Positions 35,800 to 44,753 of a stretch of DNA of 64,000 nucleotides are shown here, one piece after another (positions within the stretch are counted from its first letter, which is position 1; the number at the start of each line of letters is the position of its first letter). The notes beneath the pieces are model-generated. The model made no database searches, was not told the origin of the DNA, and saw nothing but the letters and a program-made list of their open reading frames with translations. The position numbers and the translations under genes were made by a program. This DNA comes from Sphingomonas azotifigens NBRC 15497. GTDB lineage: Bacteria; Pseudomonadota; Alphaproteobacteria; Sphingomonadales; Sphingomonadaceae. The stretch is taken from NCBI RefSeq assembly GCF_002091475.1, contig NZ_BCTR01000006.1, positions 1-64,000 of the forward strand, read 5' to 3'.

Positions 35800-35837
35800 A
35801 TGCATGCATAATGCCTGCAGTGGCATTGTGTATGCAT
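35800..35837. promoter_or_regulatory. Long A+T-rich dyad before DUF983 gene
   Basis: Two nested inverted arms share one centre: ATGCAT / ATGCAT outside and AATGCC / GGCATT inside, around TGCAGT. The local composition is much more A+T-rich than its surroundings. It lies 50 bases before the DUF983 gene and 22 after the GH43 stop, so it may be an operator or a terminator hairpin. Confidence 0.4.
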
Positions 35838-35887
35838 CTTCCCCTCCCTATGTTCGGGCCGTCACTGGCGCTTCTGGAGCAACGGCT

Positions 35888-36319
35888 ATGGCGAGGTCAG
35901 ACGAAACGGGCGCGTTCCCCTGGATCCTGAAATCCGGTTGGAAAGGTGTTTGTCCGCGGTGTGGCAAGGGGCGGATGTTCCGATCCTGGCTCAAGGTCGT
36001 CGACAAGTGCGAGGCCTGCGGTCTCGACTATCGGTTCGCCGCACCGGACGACGGCCCCGCCTTTTTCTCGCTGTGCATCGTGGTGTTCCCGCTCACCTTC
36101 GTGGTGGTGTGGGTGCAGGTCGCATTCGAACCGCCGCTGTGGCTGCATCTATTCACTTCGTTGCCGCTGATGGTGCTCGGTAGCCTGTTGCCGCTGCGGC
36201 CGATCAAGGGGTGGCTGGTCGCCTCGCAATATGTGAACCGCGCTCGCGAGGCCGGCACCGAGGCGCTGTGGAACCGGCTGGACGGCCGCGCGGCCGGCAG
36301 CGATCTGTTCGAGGGATAG
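35888..36319 (+). CDS. DUF983 family membrane protein
   Basis: A 143-residue protein of the alphaproteobacterial DUF983 family. A zinc-ribbon-like pair (CPRCGKG near 20-26 and CEACGLDY near 42-49) precedes two membrane helices (about 58-80 and 85-103), with a basic C-terminal tail. Family members occur near cytochrome oxidase genes in some genomes, but no such gene is here. The start at 35888 gives the family's normal N-terminus. It ends 2 bases before the end of the convergent serine hydrolase. Confidence 0.85.
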   Translation: MARSDETGAFPWILKSGWKGVCPRCGKGRMFRSWLKVVDKCEACGLDYRFAAPDDGPAFFSLCIVVFPLTFVVVWVQVAFEPPLWLHLFTSLPLMVLGSLLPLRPIKGWLVASQYVNRAREAGTEALWNRLDGRAAGSDLFEG

Positions 36320-36321
36320 GG

Positions 36322-37476
36322 TTACCGGCCGTCGATCGCCGACAGTATCGCGGTGTGGATCGCGATCCGGGCGTCGAAAATCCCCTTGTTGTCGCGGGTC
36401 GGATTGACCCGATTGCTCAGCAGCACGATGAACGCGTCGCGCTGCCGATCGATATAGAGCGACGTGCCGGTGAAGCCGGTGTGGATCAGCGCGTCGGGAG
36501 AGGCGCGGGGGCCGGCAAAGCTGCCGGCGGCGTCCGGCATGTCCCAGCCCAACGCCCGCGAGGTGCCCGGCGGCTCGGCCTGGCGGGTGGTGAAGGCGGC
36601 GATGCTGGCCGGCTTCAGCAAGCCTTTGCCGCCGCGCAGATAGAGTTCCGCAAGCTTCGCGAGATCGTGCGCGGTCGAAAACAGCCCGGCATGTCCGGCG
36701 ACGCCGCCGAGCACATAGGCATTCTCGTCATGCACCACCCCGCGCACCAGCCGGTGCCGGAAGACATCGTCCTGCTCGGTCGGCGGGATCCGGGGTAGCA
36801 GGCGGGCCGGCGGGTTGAAGCCGGTATCCTTCATTCCCAGTGGTACGAACGCATGGTCGTGCAGGAAACGGTCGAGCGGCTTGCCCGAGAGGCGCTCGAC
36901 GATCTCGCCCATCAGGATCATGTTCTCGTCGCGATATTGGTAGCGCGAACCGGGCGCCCATGCGACGGGCATGCGATCGATGAGCGCGAGCAGCGCCTGC
37001 CGGCTGTCGCTGTGCTGCCAAAGAAGATCGGTGGTGAACAGGCCCGAGCTGTGGCTGAGCAGGTGCCGCACGGTGATCTGCGCATGCCCCGGCGTGCCGG
37101 CAAAGCGTGGCAGGTATGCGATCACCGGGCGGTCGAGGTCCAGCAGGCCGCGATCGTACAGCAACTCGGCGGCGGTCGTCGTGCCGACCACCTTGGTGAG
37201 CGAGGCGAGGTCGAAGATCGCGTCGCGCGGCATGGCCGGGGCATTCGGTGCGGACCACATCCGCCCGAAGCTGCGCAGCGCCGCCAGGCGCCCCTGCATC
37301 CCGATCGCGACGACCGCGCCCGGAAAGGCCTTGCCCACCCAGCCGTTGATAACGTCGAAGGCCGCGCCGAACCGTGGGTCGCGTGCCGCGGCCATACCCT
37401 CCACGGGTGCCGCCAGGCTTGCGACCAGCGGTGCAAGGCCCATCGCTTGCACAAAGCGCCGCCGGTCGATCATCAC
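36322..37476 (-). CDS. Tat-exported serine hydrolase (beta-lactamase/YbbE-like)
   Basis: A 384-residue serine hydrolase of the class C beta-lactamase fold, periplasmic by a twin-arginine signal (DRRRFVQAMGLAPLV). Catalytic Ser92-x-x-Lys95 is in ASLTKVV, the Tyr in YQYRDEN near 181, and the third motif is HTGFTGTS near 345. GHAGLFSTAHDLAK is shared with the paralogue at 54579-55889. These features resemble Bacillus YbbE/AmlB, encoded with MurNAc-recycling genes, so action on muropeptides or D-amino amides is likelier than drug resistance. It lies 73 bases after the TonB receptor gene, same strand. Confidence 0.88.
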   Translation of the reverse strand: MMIDRRRFVQAMGLAPLVASLAAPVEGMAAARDPRFGAAFDVINGWVGKAFPGAVVAIGMQGRLAALRSFGRMWSAPNAPAMPRDAIFDLASLTKVVGTTTAAELLYDRGLLDLDRPVIAYLPRFAGTPGHAQITVRHLLSHSSGLFTTDLLWQHSDSRQALLALIDRMPVAWAPGSRYQYRDENMILMGEIVERLSGKPLDRFLHDHAFVPLGMKDTGFNPPARLLPRIPPTEQDDVFRHRLVRGVVHDENAYVLGGVAGHAGLFSTAHDLAKLAELYLRGGKGLLKPASIAAFTTRQAEPPGTSRALGWDMPDAAGSFAGPRASPDALIHTGFTGTSLYIDRQRDAFIVLLSNRVNPTRDNKGIFDARIAIHTAILSAIDGR

Positions 37477-37549
37477 GAGCGAAACTCGACGGCGCGGCTG
37501 GGATGCCGCGCGTGCAGCCCCGCAGGTGCGAACACCCCGCCGGGCCGGC

Positions 37550-40501
37550 TCACCGCATTTCGAACCGGAAACCGACGCGGAAGGCGCGGCCCAGCAGGTC
37601 CGAATAGGTGCTGTTCGCCGCCAAGCCGGTTTCTGGCAGCAGGATCGGATCGCGATCGAACAGGTTGGTCACGTTGAGGAAGACCTCGCCGCGAATCTTC
37701 TCGCCCTGCGTGATCTTGGCGGTGAGGTTCAGATCGACATAGGCGGCGCCGGAGATGTGGTTGTTGTCGATCGTCGGGAACTGCGAAACGGTCGCGGCCG
37801 GGCGGCCGACCGGGCAATTGCCGTTACAGACGATGTAGTTGTTGCCATAGGTACCGCTGCTCACCCCGCGGGCGGTGCCGGTGATCGAGAAGCGCTCGGT
37901 CTCATAGGTGGCGTTGATGCGATAGATCCACTTGGGCGGGCTGATCCCGCTCAACTGGCCCACCGCGTCGACCGGCACGACGTTCGGCACGCCGCTGTCG
38001 GTGATGTTGTGGATATAGCGGGTGGCGAGGCCGTGCAGCGTGACAGCGCCGGGCGCCTTGCCGAAGATCCGGTCTAGGTCGACGCGATAGGTCGCGTCGA
38101 AGTCGATTCCGCGCACCCATTGCCGCGCGAAGTTGAACGGGCTGGCGCGGAAGAACAGCTCGCGATCGCCCGTCGGATCGGGTCCATAGGCGTTGCAGAA
38201 CTCCTTGCGCCCTTCATAGCAGCGATTGATGATGTCCTGCGCGAAGAACTGGCCGATGGCATCCTTCAGCTTGATGTCGAAGCCGTCGACCGACGCCGAG
38301 AACCCGCTCAGGAAGCGCGGCTGGAGCACGACGCCGATATTGACCGAGTCCGCCTTTTCCGGACGCAGATTGGGGTTGCCGGTGGTCAGTTCGCGGAAGG
38401 TCACGGTGGTCCGGCCGGTCGCCGGATCGGTGAGCGTGTTGGTCCGCGAGGTCCCCGCTTGGAACAGCTCGCTGAGGTTGGGTGCACGGATGTCGCGCGA
38501 GCGGGTGGCGCGGAAGCGGATGTCGGGGATTGGCTGCCAGCTCGCGCCGACCTTCCAGGTCGTCACATAGCCCGATGTCGAATAGTCGGTGGCGCGAACC
38601 GCGCCGTTGAACTCGATGCCGAGGCCGAGCGGCACGACGGTCTCGAGATAGGCTTCCTTGACGTGATAGCTGCCGAAAGTCGGCAGGAAATTGCCCACCG
38701 ACCAGCCGGTCTGATAGTCGGTCGGCACATAGCCGGAGACCGACTCCCGACGATATTCGCCGCCCACCGCGACGCTGACGTCGCCCGCCCAGGTGGCGAA
38801 GGGGGTTAGCGACAGGTTGGCGCCGGCCACCGTCTGCTTGAGCCTCTGGTCGCGATAGGGGTCGCCGAGCACATAGTCGATCGCGGCGGAACTGGTGACG
38901 CCGATGCCCAGCCGGTTGAGCGGCACGCAGCCATTGGTCGGCGCGGTCAGCGACGAGCGACACACGACGGTGCCCGCCGGAACGCCGAGCGTGTTGCCCG
39001 CCGGCGCGGCAACCGCGTCGGTCGCATTGGCCATGCGCGTGGTGTTCATGATGTCGCGCAACTGCTCGTGGGCGTTGGTCTCGCCATATTGACCATAGAT
39101 GTTCCAGATCGCCTTGTGGCCGAACGCCTGGAACTCACCTTCCGCGCCGATCGCGTAGCGCTGCACGTCGCGGCTGCTGTTGTTCTTGCGATAGGGCAGG
39201 TCGACCGCGGTAGTGCCGATCGTCACCGAGGTGACGGCAGCCCGCTCCGCCGCGGTGATCAGGCCGGCCGAAACCGCATTGCCCAGCGCCGCCTGCAGAT
39301 AGGGGTTGGCGGCGGCAAGCGTCGTGCTGGTGGTCAATTGCGGACCGGCGTTGAACAGCGTCTTCTGCCAGTTGTACGAGGCCTCGGCGAACAGCGAGAT
39401 GCCGCTGGTGACGTCGTAGCTGACCCGGCCGAACACGCCGCGGCGATCGTCGTCCGCATCTAGCCCGATGTTGCGGCCCTGGTCGTTGAGCTGCCAGTCG
39501 CCGCCCTGGGTCAGCGAGGGGGCCGTGGTGCCGCCCGCCGCGGGGAAGGTGAGCGCGCCGTACTGGAACAGGCTCGGCGCACCGCCATTCCCGAAATAGA
39601 TGCCGCGCAGCCGGTTCGCGACGCCGCCGGCCGAGTTGAGGATGATGCCGCCGGGCGTCGCATTGGCGACGCCTACCGGCTGGCGGATCAGATATTGCGG
39701 CTGGCCATTGGTGTTGGTGTAGGCCGGGTTGGTGATGCGCACCCGCCCGCGCGCATTCCAGTCGCGGTCGACCTGGAAGATGCCGTCGCGGTGCGCCCAT
39801 TCGCCACTGAGCAGCACGTGCCCGCGCCCGTCGCTGCCAAAGGCGGTGCCGGCGGCGAGGCTGAAGGAATAGTTGCCGCCGTCGCCGTGGCCGGTGATGC
39901 CGCTATCGGCCGAGGCCTTGATGCCCTGGTACTTCTTGTCGAGCACGAAGTTGACCACGCCGGCCACCGCGTCCGAGCCATAGGCGGCGGAGGCGCCGCC
40001 GGTGACGATCTCGACGCTCTTCACCAGTGCCTGGGGGAAGGTGTTGATATCGACCAGCCCGGTGACGCTCGACCCCACCGTACGGCGGCCGTCGAGCAGC
40101 ACCAGCGTGCGGATTTCGCCGAGCCCGCGCAGATTGAGCGCGTTGATGCCGGCCAGGCCCGAGCTGATTGCCAGCCGCGAGTTGGAAGGGCGGGTGGATC
40201 CCGCCAGCGCCGGCAGCTGGTTGACGAAATCGGCGAGGTTGTTGGTCGGCGAGGTGTTGCGGATGTCCTCCTGCGTCGCCACCGTCAGCGGCGTCGGGGA
40301 CTGGAAGCCATTGCGAAGAATGCGCGTGCCGGTGACGACCAGATCGTCCGGCGAAACCCGATCCGCCTCGGCCTGCGACGGAGATTCCGCGCTATCGGCG
40401 GGCGGCGCTGTCTGCGCCAGGGCGGGCGTCGCCAGGGCCAGCGACAAGGCAGCCAGCCCTGCGCCGGTTGCGAACTGCCTTCGCCATGATCCGTCGGTCA
40501 T
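37550..40501 (-). CDS. TonB-dependent outer-membrane receptor of the island
   Basis: A 983-residue receptor with signal peptide (cleavage near PALAQT, 30). It has a TonB-box-like DDLVVTGTRI, a plug domain with LRGLGEIRTLVLLDGRR and EIVTGGASAAYGSDAVAGVVNFV, and a barrel ending FRVGFRFEMR. This plug type is common in receptors for peptides and sugars in Sphingomonadaceae and Xanthomonadaceae. I start at ATG 40501, which follows GGGGGA at good spacing; TTG at 40507 is possible. It is divergent from the penicillin-acylase operon and precedes the serine hydrolase, so it may import murein-derived peptides or acyl-D-amino acids. Confidence 0.92.
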   Translation of the reverse strand: MTDGSWRRQFATGAGLAALSLALATPALAQTAPPADSAESPSQAEADRVSPDDLVVTGTRILRNGFQSPTPLTVATQEDIRNTSPTNNLADFVNQLPALAGSTRPSNSRLAISSGLAGINALNLRGLGEIRTLVLLDGRRTVGSSVTGLVDINTFPQALVKSVEIVTGGASAAYGSDAVAGVVNFVLDKKYQGIKASADSGITGHGDGGNYSFSLAAGTAFGSDGRGHVLLSGEWAHRDGIFQVDRDWNARGRVRITNPAYTNTNGQPQYLIRQPVGVANATPGGIILNSAGGVANRLRGIYFGNGGAPSLFQYGALTFPAAGGTTAPSLTQGGDWQLNDQGRNIGLDADDDRRGVFGRVSYDVTSGISLFAEASYNWQKTLFNAGPQLTTSTTLAAANPYLQAALGNAVSAGLITAAERAAVTSVTIGTTAVDLPYRKNNSSRDVQRYAIGAEGEFQAFGHKAIWNIYGQYGETNAHEQLRDIMNTTRMANATDAVAAPAGNTLGVPAGTVVCRSSLTAPTNGCVPLNRLGIGVTSSAAIDYVLGDPYRDQRLKQTVAGANLSLTPFATWAGDVSVAVGGEYRRESVSGYVPTDYQTGWSVGNFLPTFGSYHVKEAYLETVVPLGLGIEFNGAVRATDYSTSGYVTTWKVGASWQPIPDIRFRATRSRDIRAPNLSELFQAGTSRTNTLTDPATGRTTVTFRELTTGNPNLRPEKADSVNIGVVLQPRFLSGFSASVDGFDIKLKDAIGQFFAQDIINRCYEGRKEFCNAYGPDPTGDRELFFRASPFNFARQWVRGIDFDATYRVDLDRIFGKAPGAVTLHGLATRYIHNITDSGVPNVVPVDAVGQLSGISPPKWIYRINATYETERFSITGTARGVSSGTYGNNYIVCNGNCPVGRPAATVSQFPTIDNNHISGAAYVDLNLTAKITQGEKIRGEVFLNVTNLFDRDPILLPETGLAANSTYSDLLGRAFRVGFRFEMR

Positions 40502-40643
40502 CTGCAATCCCCCTTTTTATGCGTTTGGAGCCTGATTTCCCTGCGGACGGTCATGTTCTTGTCGCTGATCCGTGCTTTAGGCGATGGTGCAGGCCGAATG
40601 CGAAGCAGGTCAAGGCTTACCCGACAATCGATCGTTGGGTATG

Positions 40644-40674
40644 CCATAGCCTTCGATTATGGTGCGATTGCACC
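40644..40674. promoter_or_regulatory. Two adjoining dyads in the divergent promoter region
   Basis: CCATA-N9-TATGG at 40644-40662 joins GGTGC-GATT-GCACC at 40661-40674. They lie between the divergent TonB receptor (start 40501) and acylase (start 40763) genes, a good place for one regulator to control both. The first dyad spacing would suit a LysR or AraC-type protein; the LysR gene at 48022 is a candidate. Confidence 0.35.
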
Positions 40675-40762
40675 GGCGCGCCGCCGCTCTATGCTCCCCT
40701 TGCAAGCGCCACGCCAATACGTTCGCCGCGCCTGTCGCTGCGCACCGCAACAAGGGGACATC

Positions 40763-43096
40763 ATGGTCAATCGCCGCAGCTTCCTGTTCGGCGCCACCGC
40801 GTTCGGCGCGCTGCTGCCGGTGCGTGCGGTCGCGCGTCCGAGCGGCTTGCCGTCCTATGCGACAGTTGCCGGACTGTCGCACCCGGTCGAGATCGTCGAC
40901 GATCGCTGGGGCGTGCCGCACATTCGGGCCGCAACCAAGCCGGATGCCTTTTTCGGCCAGGGCTATGTCGTCGCGCGCGACCGCCTGTTCCAGATCGATT
41001 TCAGCCATCGCCGCGAGATGGGGCAGATGGCCGAGGCGTTCGGCACAGCATTTGCCGCCCACGACGCGGCGGCGCGGCTGTTCCACTATCGCGGCGATCT
41101 CGACGCCGAGCTGGCGCGGATCCCGCGCCCGGTGCTGGACTGCGTGCGTGGCTATGTCGCGGGGATCAACGCCCGCATCGCCGAAGTGGAGCGCGATCCG
41201 ACGCTGCTGCCGCTGGAATATCGCATCCTCGGCGTGATGCCGCTGCGCTGGGACGTTCGCGACCTGGTGCTGGCGCGGGGCGGATCGGTCGGCAATGTCG
41301 ACGACGAGATCCGCCGCGCGCGGCTGGCGGCGCTGGGGCTGCTCGATCTCGACCGGCTGGTGGCGCCGCTGCGCCCCGCGTTCGCGATGTCCGTGCCGGA
41401 CGGCCTGGATCCTGCCCAGGTCAGCGAGGCGGACATGGGCGTGCTGCGGCTGGGCCCATTGCCGTTCAGCCGGCAAACGCCGACCCAGGATCCGGACGAA
41501 CGGCTGAGCGCCACCAATGCGGGATCGAACGCCTGGACGGTCGCGGGCAGCCGTACCGCCACCGGGCGCCCGATCCTGGCCAATGATCCGCATCTCGGCA
41601 TCGGCGGGTTCGGCCCGCGCCATGTCGCGCACCTCACTGCGCCGGGGCTCGATGTGATCGGCGGCGGCGCCCCGGGTTTGGCCGGGATCATGCAGGGGCA
41701 CACCGATCGCTTCGCCTTCGGCCGCACCAATTTCCACATCGACCAGGAAGACCTGTTCGTGCTGGAGCTCGACCCCGCCGATCCCGAGCGCTACCGCCAT
41801 GACGGCGGCTGGAAGCGGTTCGAGCAGCATGTGGTCGACATCCCGGTAAAGGACGCCGCGCCGCAGCGGGCGGTGCTCCGCTATGCCGTGCAGGGCCCGG
41901 TGATCTCGCACGATCCCGCCCGCTCGCGGGCGACTGCGCTCGCCTCGGTGGGGATGCAGCCGGGGGGATCGGGCGCGTTCTCGATGGTCGCGATCAATCT
42001 TGCCCGCGACTGGAAAGACCTGCGTGCGGCGTTCAAGCTGCACCCGTCGCCCACCAACTTTCACTATGCCGACGTGCACGGACATCACGGTCGCCAGTCG
42101 ATCGGCTTCTGGCCGCAACGCAAGCGCGGAAACGGGCTGCTGCCGGTGCCCGGCGACGGTCGCTATGACTGGGTGGGCATGCGCGACTTCCGCGCCTTGC
42201 CCGGTGACTATGACCCACCCGCAGGCTGGTCCGCCTCCGCCAACCAGGACAATTTGCCGCCCGGCTGGCCCGCCGAGCGAAGCCCGGCCTTCTCGTTCCG
42301 CGATCCCGCGCGCTACGACCGCATCGCGCAGGTGCTGTCGACGCAGACGCGGCACAGCATTGCCGACAGCGTCGCGCTCCAGCACGACACGCTGTCGGTG
42401 CTCGCGCAGCGCTTCCAGGCCATGCTGCCGCGTTCGCCGTCGCCCGAAGCCGCGCCCGCCGCGGCAATGCTGGCTCGCTGGGATGCCCGGATCGATGGCG
42501 CGAGCGCCGCGGCGGCGCTCTACGAGATCGTGCTGCGCCAGCTGAACGCGCGGATGCTCGCGGCGCTCGTGCCGGAGCGGGCGCGCAGCCTGATCCCGGC
42601 GATCGAGCCGCCCGAACTCATTCGCGTCGCCGCCGACCGGCCCGACCTGATCGATGCGGCGCTCGCCGCGGGTTGGGCGGAAGCGGGGAAGCTGCTCGGC
42701 AGCGATCCGGCGGCGTGGCGCTGGGATGCGCTTCACCGCGTCCGCATCACCCACCCGCTGGCGCGCATCCCGGCGATCGCTGCCGCATTTCCGCCGATCG
42801 AGGCGGGCGGATCGGGCGGCGACAGCTTCACGGTGATGGCGCGCTGGCTCGGCAGCGGACCGGACTGGCGGGTCGGCGGCGGCGCGAGCTACCTTGAAGT
42901 GATCGATGTCGGCGATTGGGATCGTTCGGTGATGCTCAACCTGCCGGGGCAGTCCAACGATCCGCGGTCGCCGCATGCGCGCGACCAGGTTGCGCCCTGG
43001 ATCGCCGGCACGATGCAGCCCATGCCGTTCAGTCGCGCCGCCGTCGATGCGGCGGCGGTCACGACCACCCGCCTCCAGCCGGATAGGAGCCTTTGA
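40763..43096 (+). CDS. Penicillin acylase family Ntn hydrolase
   Basis: A 777-residue, self-processing amidase that cleaves acyl groups from amines, such as acyl-amino acids, acyl-homoserine lactones or beta-lactam side chains. It has a twin-arginine signal (NRRSFLFGATAFG near 3-15). The alpha part is at about 38-235. The nucleophile Ser255 lies in TNAGSNAWTV, where cleavage after Gly254 would free the beta-subunit N-terminus. NDPHLGI and FHIDQEDLFVLEL are also typical. The stop overlaps the next gene's start (TGATG), tying it to N-acyl-D-amino-acid deacylase; the pair suggests removal of acyl groups from D-amino acids. Confidence 0.92.
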   Translation: MVNRRSFLFGATAFGALLPVRAVARPSGLPSYATVAGLSHPVEIVDDRWGVPHIRAATKPDAFFGQGYVVARDRLFQIDFSHRREMGQMAEAFGTAFAAHDAAARLFHYRGDLDAELARIPRPVLDCVRGYVAGINARIAEVERDPTLLPLEYRILGVMPLRWDVRDLVLARGGSVGNVDDEIRRARLAALGLLDLDRLVAPLRPAFAMSVPDGLDPAQVSEADMGVLRLGPLPFSRQTPTQDPDERLSATNAGSNAWTVAGSRTATGRPILANDPHLGIGGFGPRHVAHLTAPGLDVIGGGAPGLAGIMQGHTDRFAFGRTNFHIDQEDLFVLELDPADPERYRHDGGWKRFEQHVVDIPVKDAAPQRAVLRYAVQGPVISHDPARSRATALASVGMQPGGSGAFSMVAINLARDWKDLRAAFKLHPSPTNFHYADVHGHHGRQSIGFWPQRKRGNGLLPVPGDGRYDWVGMRDFRALPGDYDPPAGWSASANQDNLPPGWPAERSPAFSFRDPARYDRIAQVLSTQTRHSIADSVALQHDTLSVLAQRFQAMLPRSPSPEAAPAAAMLARWDARIDGASAAAALYEIVLRQLNARMLAALVPERARSLIPAIEPPELIRVAADRPDLIDAALAAGWAEAGKLLGSDPAAWRWDALHRVRITHPLARIPAIAAAFPPIEAGGSGGDSFTVMARWLGSGPDWRVGGGASYLEVIDVGDWDRSVMLNLPGQSNDPRSPHARDQVAPWIAGTMQPMPFSRAAVDAAAVTTTRLQPDRSL

Positions 43097-44682
43097 TGAA
43101 GCGCCTTGCCCTGATTGCCCTTGTCTGGTGCGCCGCCACGGCATCGAGCGCGCCGCGTGTCGACGTCGTGATCCGGGGCGGCACCATCTACACCGGTGCC
43201 GAGGCGCCGCCCTTTGTCGGCGATGTCGAGCTGGAGGGCGACCGGATCGTCTATGTCGGCCGCGGGCGAGGCACCGCCGCCGCCAAGGTGGTCGATGCCC
43301 GCGGCATGATCGTCGCGCCGGGGCTGATCGACGCGCATACCCACCCGGACAGCTATATCCGCTCGGCCGATCCCAAGGCGCGGCTCAACCTGCCCTGGCT
43401 GGCGCAAGGCGTTTCCACCGTGGTGATCGGCGTCGATGGCTATGGCACGTTCGAGGTCGCCAAGGATGCGCACGCGCTGGAGGCGAGCGGCATCGGGACC
43501 AACGTGGTGCCGTTCGTCGGCTTCGGCGCGATCCGCGAGCATGTCCTTGGGCAGGACGCCCGCGCGCCCACGTCGGGCGAGCTCGCCGAGGAGAAGCGCC
43601 TCGCCGCGAAGGCGATGTGCGAGGGCGCCTATGGTCTGTCCACCGGCCTGTTCTACCCGCCGCAGAGCTTCGCCAAGACCGACGAAGTGACTGCGGTCGC
43701 CAGCGAGTCGGGCAAGCGCGGCGGGATGTACGACACCCACCAGCGCGACGAATCCAACTATTCGATCGGCCTGCTCGCCTCGACCAGGGAAGCGATCGAG
43801 ATCGGCCGGGTCGCCGGCACGCCCGTTCATTTCGCGCATCTCAAGGCGCTCGGCGTGCCGGTGCAGGGGCAGGCGCCGGCGCTGATCGCGACGATCGAGG
43901 CGGCGCGGCGGGCGGGCCAGATTGTTACTGCGGATCAATATCCGTGGCTCGCCTCGGGGTCCAGCGTCGATGCGTCGCTGGTGCCGGGCTGGGCGATGGA
44001 CGGCGGCTACAAGAAGCTGCTCGCCCGCTTCGACGATCCGCCGACGATGGCGCGGCTGAAGGTCGAGATGGCGGAGAATCTGCGCCGGCGCGGCGGCGCA
44101 CAGTCATTGTTGCTGACCGCCCAGGGCCAGCCCTGGACCGGCAAGACGCTGGCGGAGATGGCGACGCAGTGGCAGATCTCGCCGATCGACGCGGCGATCC
44201 GCATCCTGCGCACGCCCGATGCGGCGGGCACCGGTCCGGCGGGTACCGACGTGGCCAGCTTCAACATGATCGATCGCGATGTCGACCTCATCATGCGGCA
44301 ACCCTGGGTGGTCACCTCGTCGGACGGGTCGAACGGGCACCCGCGCCAATACGCCACCTTCCCGCGGCTCTATCGCACCTATGTCGTCGAGCGGAAGGTG
44401 ATCACCCTCCAGCAGTTCATCCGCCGCTCTACCGGTGCCACCGCCGACATGTACCGCATTCCGCAGCGCGGCTATCTGCGGCGGGGCTATTATGCCGATG
44501 TCGTGGTGCTCGATCCCAAGCACTACGCGCCGCGGGCCGATTACCTCCATCCGCGCATCCCGAGCGTCGGTGTCACGGCGCTGTTCGTCAACGGCCGGCT
44601 GGCGCTGTCCGACAGTGCGGCGACCGGCGTGGCGGCGGGGCGGGCGCTGCTGCGGCCGCGGCCCCAGAACTGCAGCCAATAG
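43096..44682 (+). CDS. N-acyl-D-amino-acid deacylase
   Basis: A 528-residue zinc amidohydrolase releasing free D-amino acids from N-acyl forms. It has a signal peptide (about 1-19). The metal site begins GLIDAHTHPDS (His81, His83), continues through the carboxylate/Cys loop near 180, HFAHLKALG, and ends in the Asp of SSDGSNGHPRQY. PRIPSVGVTALFVNG at the end forms the small beta domain. It overlaps the acylase stop by one base and lies 71 bases before dgcN. Substrate side chain (D-Glu, D-Ala or other) is not readable. Confidence 0.9.
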   Translation: MKRLALIALVWCAATASSAPRVDVVIRGGTIYTGAEAPPFVGDVELEGDRIVYVGRGRGTAAAKVVDARGMIVAPGLIDAHTHPDSYIRSADPKARLNLPWLAQGVSTVVIGVDGYGTFEVAKDAHALEASGIGTNVVPFVGFGAIREHVLGQDARAPTSGELAEEKRLAAKAMCEGAYGLSTGLFYPPQSFAKTDEVTAVASESGKRGGMYDTHQRDESNYSIGLLASTREAIEIGRVAGTPVHFAHLKALGVPVQGQAPALIATIEAARRAGQIVTADQYPWLASGSSVDASLVPGWAMDGGYKKLLARFDDPPTMARLKVEMAENLRRRGGAQSLLLTAQGQPWTGKTLAEMATQWQISPIDAAIRILRTPDAAGTGPAGTDVASFNMIDRDVDLIMRQPWVVTSSDGSNGHPRQYATFPRLYRTYVVERKVITLQQFIRRSTGATADMYRIPQRGYLRRGYYADVVVLDPKHYAPRADYLHPRIPSVGVTALFVNGRLALSDSAATGVAAGRALLRPRPQNCSQ

Positions 44683-44753
44683 CCGCGCGTTATAGGCGGT
44701 GGTGCGAGCGCGATTGGCGGCGCGCGCACCACCGCTCCTATCATGCTCGCATC

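Noticed and set aside
36322..37476. A beta-lactamase resistance gene
   Set aside because: It has the Ser-x-x-Lys fold, but the HTGFTGT and GHAGLFSTA motifs and the context fit YbbE-like muropeptide hydrolases rather than class C beta-lactamases.
40610..43144. An 844-codon open frame antisense to the penicillin acylase
   Set aside because: The acylase has all catalytic parts and a Tat signal; the antisense frame is low-complexity.
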